Origin: Blastococcus haudaquaticus
GTDB taxonomy: Bacteria; Actinomycetota; Actinomycetes; Mycobacteriales; Geodermatophilaceae
Assembly (NCBI RefSeq): GCF_900230285.1
Contig: NZ_OCNK01000003.1
Coordinates: forward strand, 1-64,000
Direction of reading: 5' to 3'
Length of the DNA: 64,000 nucleotides
Shown here: one piece after another, positions 26,141 through 33,452 of the stretch
Layout: each line of letters opens with the position of its first letter
Numbering within the stretch: the first letter of the stretch is position 1
Made by a program: the position numbers and the translations under genes
The notes under the pieces: generated by a model
Told to the model about the DNA's origin: nothing
What the model saw: only the letters and a program-made list of their open reading frames with translations
Database searches by the model: none

Positions 26141-26165
26141 GTCCTACCCCGGTCTGAGGTAGGAC
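26141..26165. promoter_or_regulatory. Inverted repeat upstream of kinase operon
   Basis: gtcctacc (26141-26148) and ggtaggac (26158-26165) are exact reverse complements with a 9-base spacer. They lie 60 bases upstream of the kinase start and just before the divergent zinc-ribbon gene. A nearby ccctgaggg (26122-26130) adds further dyad symmetry. This is a candidate binding site for the NarL-type regulator. Confidence 0.5.
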
Positions 26166-26171
26166 GGGTGC

Positions 26172-26315
26172 ATGACCGAACCGGGAGAGCCGGAGGACGA
26201 GGGCGGGGACCCGGCCTGCTGGCTGCGCCGGGTCTGCCCCGCCTGCGGCCGGCTGGCCGAGGAGGACCCACCCACGTCGTGCGCCGCGTGCGGCGCCGAG
26301 CTCGACCCGGGCTGA
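26172..26315 (+). CDS. 47-aa zinc-ribbon microprotein
   Basis: A short gene from ATG 26172 to TGA 26315. It has an acidic N-terminus (TEPGEPEDEGGDPACW), then two CxxC knuckles: VCPACGRLAEE and SCAACGAELDPG. The Cys-Pro-x-Cys / Cys-x-x-Cys spacing is typical of a rubredoxin-like or zinc-ribbon fold binding one Zn. It starts 7 bases after an inverted repeat and ends 3 bases before the convergent Rieske gene, so it occupies the whole gap. Two complete knuckles in a 47-codon frame make chance unlikely. The function is unknown; a transcription or redox accessory is possible. Confidence 0.7.
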   Translation: MTEPGEPEDEGGDPACWLRRVCPACGRLAEEDPPTSCAACGAELDPG

Positions 26316-26318
26316 CCG

Positions 26319-27614
26319 TCAGGCGGCCAGCTGCCGCCGACCCACCGCCATGAAGTCGCAGAGCGCCTGGCGGAGGGCGATCCCGCGGGCGTCGGCCGGC
26401 ACGTGGACCTCGTCGCGCCGGTCCAGCGGCAGCCCGGCGAGGTCCAGCGCCGCCTGGGAGCGGATGTCCTCCTCGAGGAGCTGCTGCTGGAGCGCGATCT
26501 GCCCGGCCGCCGTCGCCGGGGTGGGCAGGGGCTGTCCCGGCCCGGCAGAGAGCAGCAGGCAGACGTAGAGCCGGGAGGAGTCGAGGTCCTCGGGCTGCAC
26601 CAGGTAGACGATCGTGGTCGCCGCCCCGGAATCGAGGAATTCCTGCCGGAGCCGGAGCTGGAAGGGCGCCCGGTAGGTGTAGGTGGTGCGCCGGCGCTGC
26701 CGCAGCGGCCGGCCGCCCAGGGCGACCTCCGGGTCCACCGGGTTGTCGCACCACTGTTCCTGCACGCTGGTGAACCCGCCGGGCTCGGGCTCCACCCGGT
26801 AGGGCGCAACCTCGGCGCTGTCGGTCGGCCCGATCGTCGACGCGTGGACGAACGATCCGTGCGTGGCGTCGAGGAAGGTGTCGGCCAAGGGGCCCGCCGG
26901 TCCGGGAGAGCGCAACGGCCGCAGCCAGCGGCTCACGAAGCGGCGGTCGACGGCCTCGGGCACCTCGAGGTCGACGTCGGCCGGCTCGTCCGGGGCCAGC
27001 CAGATCACGCCCAGGCGCTCGCGCACCCCGTGGGCGGGCGGGTCCGCGCGGAGCCCGCTCCCCTCGCGGCGCAGCGTCCAGTTCCGCCCGAGCAGGCGCA
27101 CCTGCAGCCAGCCACCGGGCCGCAGCTCGCGGGACAGTGCGACGGGGTGCCACGCGTGCTCGAGGGACGGGTCGAGATTGCCGAAGACCGGTCCGGGCGG
27201 GGCGGGCGATCCGGGGACCGGCTCGGCCGCGGAGGCCGTGCGCGGTGGGGACGGCGTCGCTGTCGGGTCGGGCGCGAGCCAGACCCAGCCGTGCCGTTCC
27301 TCCACCGCCCACGGGGTGGCGAGGTCCGCGCGGGGTGGCGAGGTGCCGGCCGGACCGAGGGAGGGGATGTCCACGCACCGGCCCTCCGTGTCGAAGCGCC
27401 AGCCGTGCGCCGGGCACTGCAGACGCCCCTCGACCACGGAGGCGGTGGCCAGCGGCACCAGCCGGTGCGGGCAGCGCGCGGGAAAGGCGCTCACCTCGCC
27501 ACCCGGTCGCAACCGGACGACGACGAACGCCCGTCCGGCGGCGCCCACGGGCACCGGCGTCGTCCCCACCTCGGCGGCGCGAGCCACCGGGTACCACCCC
27601 GTCGTCGAACCCAT
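26319..27614 (-). CDS. Rieske non-heme iron oxygenase (ring-hydroxylating/demethylase type)
   Basis: The terminal oxygenase component, about 431 aa. The Rieske [2Fe-2S] domain (residues ~5-110) has CPHRLVPLATASVV...CPAHGWRFD, the CxH-X17-CxxH pattern. The catalytic domain carries the mononuclear iron motif DATHGSFVHASTIG (D-x2-H-x4-H). The overall shape resembles vanillate O-demethylase or pheophorbide/Rieske monooxygenases. No reductase or ferredoxin gene is adjacent, so electrons must come from a protein encoded elsewhere. ATG 27614 or 27623 can start the protein. Substrate unknown. Confidence 0.85.
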   Translation of the reverse strand: MGSTTGWYPVARAAEVGTTPVPVGAAGRAFVVVRLRPGGEVSAFPARCPHRLVPLATASVVEGRLQCPAHGWRFDTEGRCVDIPSLGPAGTSPPRADLATPWAVEERHGWVWLAPDPTATPSPPRTASAAEPVPGSPAPPGPVFGNLDPSLEHAWHPVALSRELRPGGWLQVRLLGRNWTLRREGSGLRADPPAHGVRERLGVIWLAPDEPADVDLEVPEAVDRRFVSRWLRPLRSPGPAGPLADTFLDATHGSFVHASTIGPTDSAEVAPYRVEPEPGGFTSVQEQWCDNPVDPEVALGGRPLRQRRRTTYTYRAPFQLRLRQEFLDSGAATTIVYLVQPEDLDSSRLYVCLLLSAGPGQPLPTPATAAGQIALQQQLLEEDIRSQAALDLAGLPLDRRDEVHVPADARGIALRQALCDFMAVGRRQLAA

Positions 27615-27673
27615 GGCCGCCATTGCAGCCGACGCGGGTTTTCGCGGCGTTACGTTCCGCGCAACGATGTGCG

Positions 27674-28861
27674 TCAGCCGGCGGCAGCCCCGACGGGTTC
27701 GGCCCGCAGGGCCACCATGCAGAGGTCGTCGGCCGGGGCCCCTCGGGCGAACGTGGTCACGGCGGCGACGAGGGCGTCGAGGACGGAGGCCGGTGTCGCT
27801 CCGCGGTGCTCGCGCAGCACCTGCCGGGCCCGTTCCTCCCCGAACAGGGCGATCGGCGCCGAGCGGTCGCGGTCCGCGGTCCGTCCCTCGAGGAGCCCGT
27901 CGGTGAAGACCAGCAGCCCGCGACCGTCCGCCAGCCGGGTCGTACCCGCCTCGACGACGAGCGGCTCGGCCCCGATCCCGAGCGGGACACCGATCCGGCC
28001 GCCGGGCAGGGCGGCCGCCGTGTCCAGGTCCCAGGGGACGTCGTGTCCGGCAGCGGCCCAGCGGACGGTGCTCTCCGGGGCGGCTGCGACGTTCAGGCAC
28101 ACGACGGTCACGAACGGGGACGGGCCGTTCCCTGTCCCGCTGGTCTCGGACAGGGCCGTGTTCGCGAGCTGGAGGAGCTGGACCGGGTCGCTGGTGAACC
28201 GGGCGAACGTCGCGCAGGCGGCCCGCACGAACGCGGCGCAGCGGGCGGCCTCCAGGCCGTGCCCGACGACGTCGCCGACGACGATCGTCGTGCTGCTCGC
28301 GGGCCCCTCCACGACGAGGTAGAAGTCGCCGGCGACCAGGCCGTCGGCTGGGGTGAACGAGGTGGCGATGTGCAGGTGCGGCCGATCCGGCACGTCCCGC
28401 GGCGTCAGCACCGCCCGCAACGACTCCAGCTCCGCCAGCTCCTCCTCCTGCGCGCGGACGCGGAGGGCGAGCGCGCGCTCGCGCCGCAGCAGCAGCGTGA
28501 CCAGGACGCCCACGCCGAAGAACACGAGGGCGCGGTTCATGGCGGCCAGCCAGACGGTCGCCCCGCCGAGATCCGGGTGCGGGGCCAGGAGCACCTTGTC
28601 GACCACGAACATCAGCGTGGTCGCCGTCGCCGTCAGCAGGGCGCCGCGCAGCTCGAACCAGTACCCGGCCAGCACGATCGGGACCAACCCGTACATCGCC
28701 ACGGCCAGGCCGGGGGTGGAGGCGCTCGCCATCAGCGCCCACAGCGCGACCAGCAGGACGAGGACGAGGAGCGTCTGGTCCCGCCGACGCGTGAGCCGCC
28801 CCGCGAGGGAAGCGGATCGCGGGCGGCCGGCGGACGGATTTCCTCTCCGCCCCGCTCTCAC
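27674..28861 (-). CDS. Membrane-bound SpoIIE/PP2C-type serine phosphatase
   Basis: A 395-aa protein. The N-terminal 130 residues hold about four membrane helices (LLVLVLLVALWALMAS, then AVAMYGLVPIVLAGYWF, and so on). A short coiled coil (RVRAQEEELAELESL) leads to a PP2C/SpoIIE domain with metal motifs GDFYLVVEG, VVGDVVGHGLEAA, LVFTDGLLEGR and the final ADDLCMVAL. Such phosphatases usually dephosphorylate an anti-anti-sigma factor (RsbU role) in general stress responses; no STAS or anti-sigma kinase gene is adjacent. It is transcribed away from the LytS operon. Confidence 0.9.
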   Translation of the reverse strand: MRAGRRGNPSAGRPRSASLAGRLTRRRDQTLLVLVLLVALWALMASASTPGLAVAMYGLVPIVLAGYWFELRGALLTATATTLMFVVDKVLLAPHPDLGGATVWLAAMNRALVFFGVGVLVTLLLRRERALALRVRAQEEELAELESLRAVLTPRDVPDRPHLHIATSFTPADGLVAGDFYLVVEGPASSTTIVVGDVVGHGLEAARCAAFVRAACATFARFTSDPVQLLQLANTALSETSGTGNGPSPFVTVVCLNVAAAPESTVRWAAAGHDVPWDLDTAAALPGGRIGVPLGIGAEPLVVEAGTTRLADGRGLLVFTDGLLEGRTADRDRSAPIALFGEERARQVLREHRGATPASVLDALVAAVTTFARGAPADDLCMVALRAEPVGAAAG

Positions 28862-29005
28862 CAGGTGAACCTAACAGCCGGGACGGACCCGCCCGGGCAC
28901 CCCGGAGTCCGGGTTCCACCCACGGAACGGGCGTCGCGTCCTCGTCGCACACCCGGACCGGGGACACGCCCCCGACCCGGGTGGTGCCGGTGACCTCTCA
29001 GGTTC

Positions 29006-29024
29006 TACCGTGCGCTGGCTCACC
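29006..29024 (+). promoter_or_regulatory. Possible promoter with CRP-like half-sites upstream of LytS gene
   Basis: A TACCGT -10-like box (29006-29011) runs into CGTGC-N6-TCACC (29009-29024), one change from GTGA-N6-TCAC. The first ten bases (ttctaccgtg) and the last six (gctcac) are the same as at the stronger site in front of the DUF485-ActP operon (33000-33019). No good -35 is seen. Confidence 0.35.
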
Positions 29025-29109
29025 TTCCGCCCGACGGGAACCATGGGCCTGGACTGCGGGGAGGGAGGGTGGGGCCGGGGGGCTCGCACCGCCCCGGCGC
29101 CGGACGTCG

Positions 29110-30234
29110 ATGCGCGATGCACTGCGGTGGCTGCGGCCCGGCCACCTGGGCACGGAGGCGGAGCAGGCGACGTTCCGGACCCTCCACTCGGCGTCCCGCA
29201 CGGCACCGGCGCTGCGCGAGGGACTGACTCCCGGCTCTGCGGAGCGCGCGATCCGGCACCTGCGGGACCTGCTCGGCGTGCCGGCGGTCGCCCTCACCGA
29301 CACCGTGGCGATGCTGGCCTGGGACGGCCGCTTCAGCCATCACGCAGGGGATGCGGCGGGCCTCGCGGCGATCCTCCTGGAGTCCGGCAACACGGTGGTC
29401 CGCGACCGCACGGACTTCCCCTGCGCGGACGCAGGCTGCGGGCTGCGGCAGGTCGTGGTCAGCCCGCTCGTGGTGGAGGACCGGGTGGTCGGCACCCTGC
29501 AGGCGTTCACCTCGTCGGCGTCGGCCGGGCTGGTCCGGGCCGTAGCCGAGGTGGCGCGCTGGGTGTCGGGCAACCTGGAGCTGGCGGAGCTCGACGCGTC
29601 CCGCACCCGGCTGATGGAGGCCGAGGTCCGGGCGCTGCGGGCGCAGATCAGCCCGCACTTCATCTACAACTCGCTCGGCGCGATCGCGTCGTTCGTGCGG
29701 ACGGACCCCGAGCGCGCCCGCGAGCTGCTGCTGGAGTTCGCCGGCTTCACCCGGTACTCCTTCAGCCGGCACGGTGAGTACACGACGCTGGCCGAGGAGC
29801 TGCGCTCGATCGAGCGGTACCTCGTCCTGGAGAAGGCGCGGTTCGGCGACCGGCTGCAGGTGACGCTGCGGGTGGCGCAGGAGGTCCTGCCGGTCGCCGT
29901 CCCCTTCCTCTGCCTCCAGCCGCTGGTGGAGAACGCGGTGCGGCACGGGCTGGAGCGCAAGCCGGGCACCGGGACCGTGACCATCATCGCCGCGGACCAG
30001 GGTGGGGAGTGCCTGATCTCGGTGGAGGACGACGGCGTGGGGGAGGACCCGGAGAAGGTGCGACGGGCGCTGGCCGGCGACGTCTCCGTGGACTCGGTGG
30101 GCCTGGGCAACGTCGACGCGCGGCTGCGGACCGCGTTCGGCGACGACTACGGCCTGGTCGTCGAGACGGGTCCCGGAGCGGGCACGAAGGTTATCGTGCG
30201 GGTCCCGAAGTTCGCCCCGGGAGTGCGTCCATGA
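29110..30234 (+). CDS. Soluble LytS-type histidine kinase with GAF-like sensor
   Basis: A 374-aa kinase from ATG 29110. Unlike classic LytS it has no membrane helices. Residues ~50-160 look like a GAF-type domain (GVPAVALTDTVAMLAWDG..., Cys pair in CADAGCGLRQVVVSPLVV). The His_kinase domain has ALRAQISPHFIYNSLGAIAS with the phospho-His after SP, then an HATPase end (LQPLVENAVRHGLE, VEDDGVG, VGLGNVDARL). It overlaps the LytTR regulator by four bases. Such pairs in gammaproteobacteria (BtsSR, YpdAB) sense pyruvate and control its transporter. Here the next genes are symporters, so a cytosolic carboxylate signal is plausible but unproven. Confidence 0.9.
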   Translation: MRDALRWLRPGHLGTEAEQATFRTLHSASRTAPALREGLTPGSAERAIRHLRDLLGVPAVALTDTVAMLAWDGRFSHHAGDAAGLAAILLESGNTVVRDRTDFPCADAGCGLRQVVVSPLVVEDRVVGTLQAFTSSASAGLVRAVAEVARWVSGNLELAELDASRTRLMEAEVRALRAQISPHFIYNSLGAIASFVRTDPERARELLLEFAGFTRYSFSRHGEYTTLAEELRSIERYLVLEKARFGDRLQVTLRVAQEVLPVAVPFLCLQPLVENAVRHGLERKPGTGTVTIIAADQGGECLISVEDDGVGEDPEKVRRALAGDVSVDSVGLGNVDARLRTAFGDDYGLVVETGPGAGTKVIVRVPKFAPGVRP

Positions 30235-30971
30235 CCGAGCGGCTGACCGTTCTCGTGGTCGACGACGAGCGCCCGGCGCTCGAGGAGCTGCGCTGGCTCC
30301 TCGAGCGCGACGAGCGGATCGAGACGGTGCTGAGCTGCGACTCGGCCACCGAGGCGCTGCGCCTCCTCCAGGAGCGGGGCGTGGACGCCGTCTTCCTGGA
30401 CATCCGGATGCCCGGGCTCAGCGGGGTCGACCTGGCGCGGGTGCTGTCACGGTTCAAGGTGCCGCCCCCGGTGGTCTTCGTGACCGCCTACGACGACCAC
30501 GCCGTCGACGCCTTCGAGCTCGGGGCCGTCGACTACGTCCTCAAGCCCGTCCGCGACGACCGGCTGGCCGAGGCCGTCCGCCGGGTGGTCGGCGCCCGGG
30601 CCGGTGGTCCCGCGTCGGTGGACGACGACATCGCCGTGGAGCTCGGCGGGGTGACCAGGTTCGTGCAGCGCTCCAGCGTGGGCTACGTCGAGGCGCAGGG
30701 CGACTACGCGCGGCTGCACACCCCGTCCGGCAGCCACCTGGTGCGGGTGCCGCTGACCACCTTGGAGGAGGCCTGGAAGGACGCCGGCTTCGTGCGGATC
30801 CACCGGTCGCTGCTGGTGGCGCTCCAGCACGTCGAGGAGGTCCGGATGGACGCCGGCCGGTGCACGGTGGTGGTCGGCGGCACGCAGCTCGGCGTGAGCC
30901 GGCGGCACACCCGAGAGCTGCGCGACCTCCTGGTGCGCCGCGCGCGGCCCGGCACCCCGGGCAGGGGATGA
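30231..30971 (+). CDS. LytTR-family response regulator
   Basis: A 246-aa regulator. Its receiver domain (residues ~5-120) has VVDDERPALEEL, the phospho-Asp in VFLDIRMPGLSG and the Lys in VLKPVRDD. A LytTR DNA-binding domain (residues ~140-238) follows: YVEAQGDYARLHTPSG, FVRIHRSLLVAL and VSRRHTRELRDLL. LytTR domains bind pairs of ~9-base direct repeats. It is coupled to the kinase by ATGA and followed four bases later by the membrane protein and symporter genes, so all four probably share a message. Confidence 0.94.
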   Translation: MTERLTVLVVDDERPALEELRWLLERDERIETVLSCDSATEALRLLQERGVDAVFLDIRMPGLSGVDLARVLSRFKVPPPVVFVTAYDDHAVDAFELGAVDYVLKPVRDDRLAEAVRRVVGARAGGPASVDDDIAVELGGVTRFVQRSSVGYVEAQGDYARLHTPSGSHLVRVPLTTLEEAWKDAGFVRIHRSLLVALQHVEEVRMDAGRCTVVVGGTQLGVSRRHTRELRDLLVRRARPGTPGRG

Positions 30972-30974
30972 CCG

Positions 30975-31349
30975 GTGTCGGAGACCACGCCGCGCCGGGT
31001 GCGCGTGACGAGCCCGCGCACGGTCGCCGCCCGCGCCCAGCGGGTGCCGCCCGCCCGGGAGATCGACGCCCAGACGCTCCTGGGTGAGGTGTACATGTCC
31101 TCGCTGCTGCGCTCCCAGCTGCGGCTCGCGCTGCTCGCCCTCGCGGCGCTCGCGGTCCTCGTCGGCGGGATCCCGCTGGTCTTCTGGCTGGCGCCGGAAC
31201 TGTCCGAGGTCGAGGTGCTGGCCGTGCCGCTCCCGTGGCTGCTGCTGGCATTCGCCGTCTACCCGTTCCTCTTCCTGATCGGCTGGCTCTACGTGCGCGC
31301 CGCGGAGCGCAACGAGCGCGACTTCACGGACGTGCTGGACCGGTCGTGA
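30975..31349 (+). CDS. Small two-helix membrane protein, putative symporter partner
   Basis: A 124-aa protein from GTG 30975. It has a charged N-terminal 45 residues, then two membrane helices (LRLALLALAALAVLVGGIPL near 48-68, and VPLPWLLLAFAVYPFLFLIG near 84-103) and a charged tail. It overlaps the symporter gene by four bases. The topology and position mirror the DUF485 protein ahead of ActP at 33069, but the sequence is not clearly DUF485. A cognate stabilising or regulatory subunit for the downstream symporter is the simplest idea. Confidence 0.7.
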   Translation: MSETTPRRVRVTSPRTVAARAQRVPPAREIDAQTLLGEVYMSSLLRSQLRLALLALAALAVLVGGIPLVFWLAPELSEVEVLAVPLPWLLLAFAVYPFLFLIGWLYVRAAERNERDFTDVLDRS

Positions 31350-32875
31350 CCGCCGCCGGGTACAGCGTCGTCGGCGTCACGGCGGTCTTCGTGGCCACGC
31401 TGGCGGTCGGCGCCTACGGCTGGCGGTTCTCCCGCACCACGAGCGACTTCTTCGTCGCGTCGCGCACGGTGCGGCCCGGGCTCAACGCGTCGGCCATCGG
31501 CGGGGAGTACCTCTCCGCGGCGTCGTTCCTCGGTGTCGCCGGCCTGGTGCTCGCCTTCGGCACGGAGATGCTCTGGTACCCGGTCGGCTGGACCGCGGGC
31601 TACCTCGTCCTGCTCGTCCTGGTCGCCGCCCCGCTGCGCCGTTCCGGCGCCTACACGCTGCCGGACTTCGCCGAGAGCCGGCTGGAATCGCGCGGGGTGC
31701 GGCGGCTGTCCGCGCTGCTGGTCGTCGCCATCGGCTGGCTCTACCTCATGCCGCAGTTCCAGGGCGCCGGCCTGGCGCTGGCCTCCACCACCGGCACCGG
31801 CCCCTGGCTGGGGGGCGTGCTGGTCGCGACGGTGGTGGTCGTCAACGTGCTGTTCGGCGGCATGCGCAGCATCACGTTCGTCCAGGCGTTCCAGTACTGG
31901 CTGAAGCTCACCGCGCTGCTGTTCCCGCTGCTGTTCATGGCCGCGATCTGGTTCGGCGACGGCGCGGTCTCCCCCGCCTCGGCCGAGATCGGGGACGGCG
32001 GCGGGGCCGGCGACTCGTGGGTCTCACCGCTCGCCGGGACGCAGCACGAGGTCTACACGACCTACTCGATCATCATCGCCACGTTCCTCGGCACGATGGG
32101 CCTCCCGCACGTGGTGGTGCGCTTCTACACCAACCCCGACGGCGCAGCGGCCCGCCGCACGACGCTGTTCGTGCTGGGCCTGCTCGGCCTCTTCTACCTC
32201 CTGCCGCCGGTCTACGGCGGCCTGGGCCGGATCTACGCGCCGGACCTGGTGAGCAGCGGCCGGACCGAGTCGGTGGTGCTGGAACTGCCGGCGCGCATGG
32301 TGGCGGGCACGGCGGGCGACCTGCTGTCCGCGCTGACGACGGCGGGAGCGTTCGCGGCGTTCCTCTCCACGTCGTCCGGGCTGACCGTCGCGGTGGCCGG
32401 CGTGATCAGCCAGGACGTGATGGGCCGCCGGTTCGGCGGGGTGCGCGCCTTCCAGGCCGGCGCCGTCGTCGCCGTCGTCGTCCCCCTCGGCCTCTCCCTG
32501 CTCACCGAGGGCGTGGGCGTCGCCCAGGCCGTGGGTCTCGCCTTCGCCTTCGCCGCCTCCACCTTCTGCCCGCTCCTGGTCCTGGGCATCTGGTGGCGCC
32601 GGCTCACCGACGTGGGCGCGATCGCCGGCATGCTCGTCGGCGGGGGGTGCGCTGGCGGGGCGGTGCTGGGCACCCTGCTCGGCGTGGCACCCGGGGGCTG
32701 GCCGGGCGCGCTGCTCGCCCAGCCCGCCGCCTGGACCGTCCCGCTGGCGTTCCTCACCATGGTGGCGGTCTCGCTGGCCACCCCCCGGCGCGTACCGCGG
32801 CACGCCGCCCGCACGATGGTCCGGCTGCACACCCCCGAGGCGGTGCAGCTCGACCGGAGCACCCCGCCGCGGTGA
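31346..32875 (+). CDS. Sodium:solute symporter family transporter (ActP-like)
   Basis: A 509-aa SSS-family permease from GTG 31346 (the GTGA overlap with the previous gene fixes the start). It has about 13 membrane helices with the SSS signatures SDFFVASRTVRPGLNASAIGGEYLSAASFLGVAG and GGMRSITFVQAFQYW, the helix-8 region TMGLPHVVVRFYTNP and the sodium-site stretch AFLSTSSGLTVAVAG. The GLPHVVVRFYT motif is shared with acetate/monocarboxylate carriers such as ActP and MctC. The likely substrate is a short carboxylate (acetate, propionate, pyruvate). It sits in the LytS-LytTR operon, which probably controls it. Confidence 0.88.
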   Translation: MTAAGYSVVGVTAVFVATLAVGAYGWRFSRTTSDFFVASRTVRPGLNASAIGGEYLSAASFLGVAGLVLAFGTEMLWYPVGWTAGYLVLLVLVAAPLRRSGAYTLPDFAESRLESRGVRRLSALLVVAIGWLYLMPQFQGAGLALASTTGTGPWLGGVLVATVVVVNVLFGGMRSITFVQAFQYWLKLTALLFPLLFMAAIWFGDGAVSPASAEIGDGGGAGDSWVSPLAGTQHEVYTTYSIIIATFLGTMGLPHVVVRFYTNPDGAAARRTTLFVLGLLGLFYLLPPVYGGLGRIYAPDLVSSGRTESVVLELPARMVAGTAGDLLSALTTAGAFAAFLSTSSGLTVAVAGVISQDVMGRRFGGVRAFQAGAVVAVVVPLGLSLLTEGVGVAQAVGLAFAFAASTFCPLLVLGIWWRRLTDVGAIAGMLVGGGCAGGAVLGTLLGVAPGGWPGALLAQPAAWTVPLAFLTMVAVSLATPRRVPRHAARTMVRLHTPEAVQLDRSTPPR

Positions 32876-32978
32876 ACCGGGCGAGCTGCCCGACGGCGCC
32901 GGACGCGACCGCTCGTCCCGCAGGACCGGCCGTACGTCGACCGGCGGTGGCCGCTCGGCGCAGCGTCCGCACGCCGTC

Positions 32979-33020
32979 CTGACGCCACCGGAGCACACTT
33001 CTACCGTGACAGGGCTCACA
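32979..33020 (+). promoter_or_regulatory. Promoter with overlapping CRP/GlxR-like site, DUF485-actP operon
   Basis: A -35-like CTGACG (32979-32984), 17 bases and a -10-like TACCGT (33002-33007) lie about 60 bases before the DUF485 start. CGTGA-N6-TCACA (33005-33020) overlaps the -10 and matches the CRP/GlxR consensus TGTGA-N6-TCACA except for its first base. Expected effect: control by cAMP-type carbon signalling. Confidence 0.6.
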
Positions 33021-33068
33021 TCCCGCCCCCTGCGTGAGCCCCGCCCGACCTGACCAGGAGGTCGCACC

Positions 33069-33452
33069 GTGACCGAGCCCGAGGAACGGCGTCTGCTGAC
33101 GCCCGAGGAGTATCTGGCTGCGCAGAACTCCCCCGAGTTCCAGGACCTCAAGAAGAGGTTCCGCGCCTTCGCCTTCCCGATGACGTTGGCGTTCTTCGCC
33201 TGGTACCTGCTCTTCGTCCTGCTCTCGACCTACGCGCACGACTTCATGTCCACCAAGGTGTTCGGGAACGTGAACCTCGGCCTGTTGCTCGGTCTGGCCC
33301 AGTTCGTGTCCACCTTCGTGATCACGCACCTGTACGTGAACCACGCCAACAAGCGCACCGACCCGATCGCCGACGAGATGCGCGAGCGGCTCGAGCACCA
33401 CGACTACGCCGGCCCGCGCGGCACCGGCACCGAGGGGGCCACCCGTGTCTGA
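33069..33452 (+). CDS. DUF485 membrane protein (YjcH type)
   Basis: A 127-aa protein from GTG 33069 preceded by a good ribosome site (aggagg about 8 bases upstream). The DUF485 block includes SPEFQDLKKRFRAFAFPMTL, then two membrane helices (LAFFAWYLLFVLLSTYAHDF and GLLLGLAQFVSTFVITHLYV) and a charged tail with YVNHANKRTDPIADEMRE. DUF485 proteins are almost always paired with an acetate symporter (YjcH-ActP in E. coli). It overlaps actP by eight bases, as in other actinobacteria. Confidence 0.93.
   Translation: MTEPEERRLLTPEEYLAAQNSPEFQDLKKRFRAFAFPMTLAFFAWYLLFVLLSTYAHDFMSTKVFGNVNLGLLLGLAQFVSTFVITHLYVNHANKRTDPIADEMRERLEHHDYAGPRGTGTEGATRV

Noticed and set aside
24193-27597. A 1134-codon minus-strand frame joining the response regulator to upstream sequence
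   Set aside because: Only its last 236 codons are a protein (the response regulator). The rest overlaps the kinase and Rieske genes in another frame with low-complexity content.
26319-28967. An 882-codon frame extending the Rieske protein upstream
   Set aside because: The part before the ATG near 27614 is antisense-like low complexity and overlaps the SpoIIE phosphatase gene out of frame.
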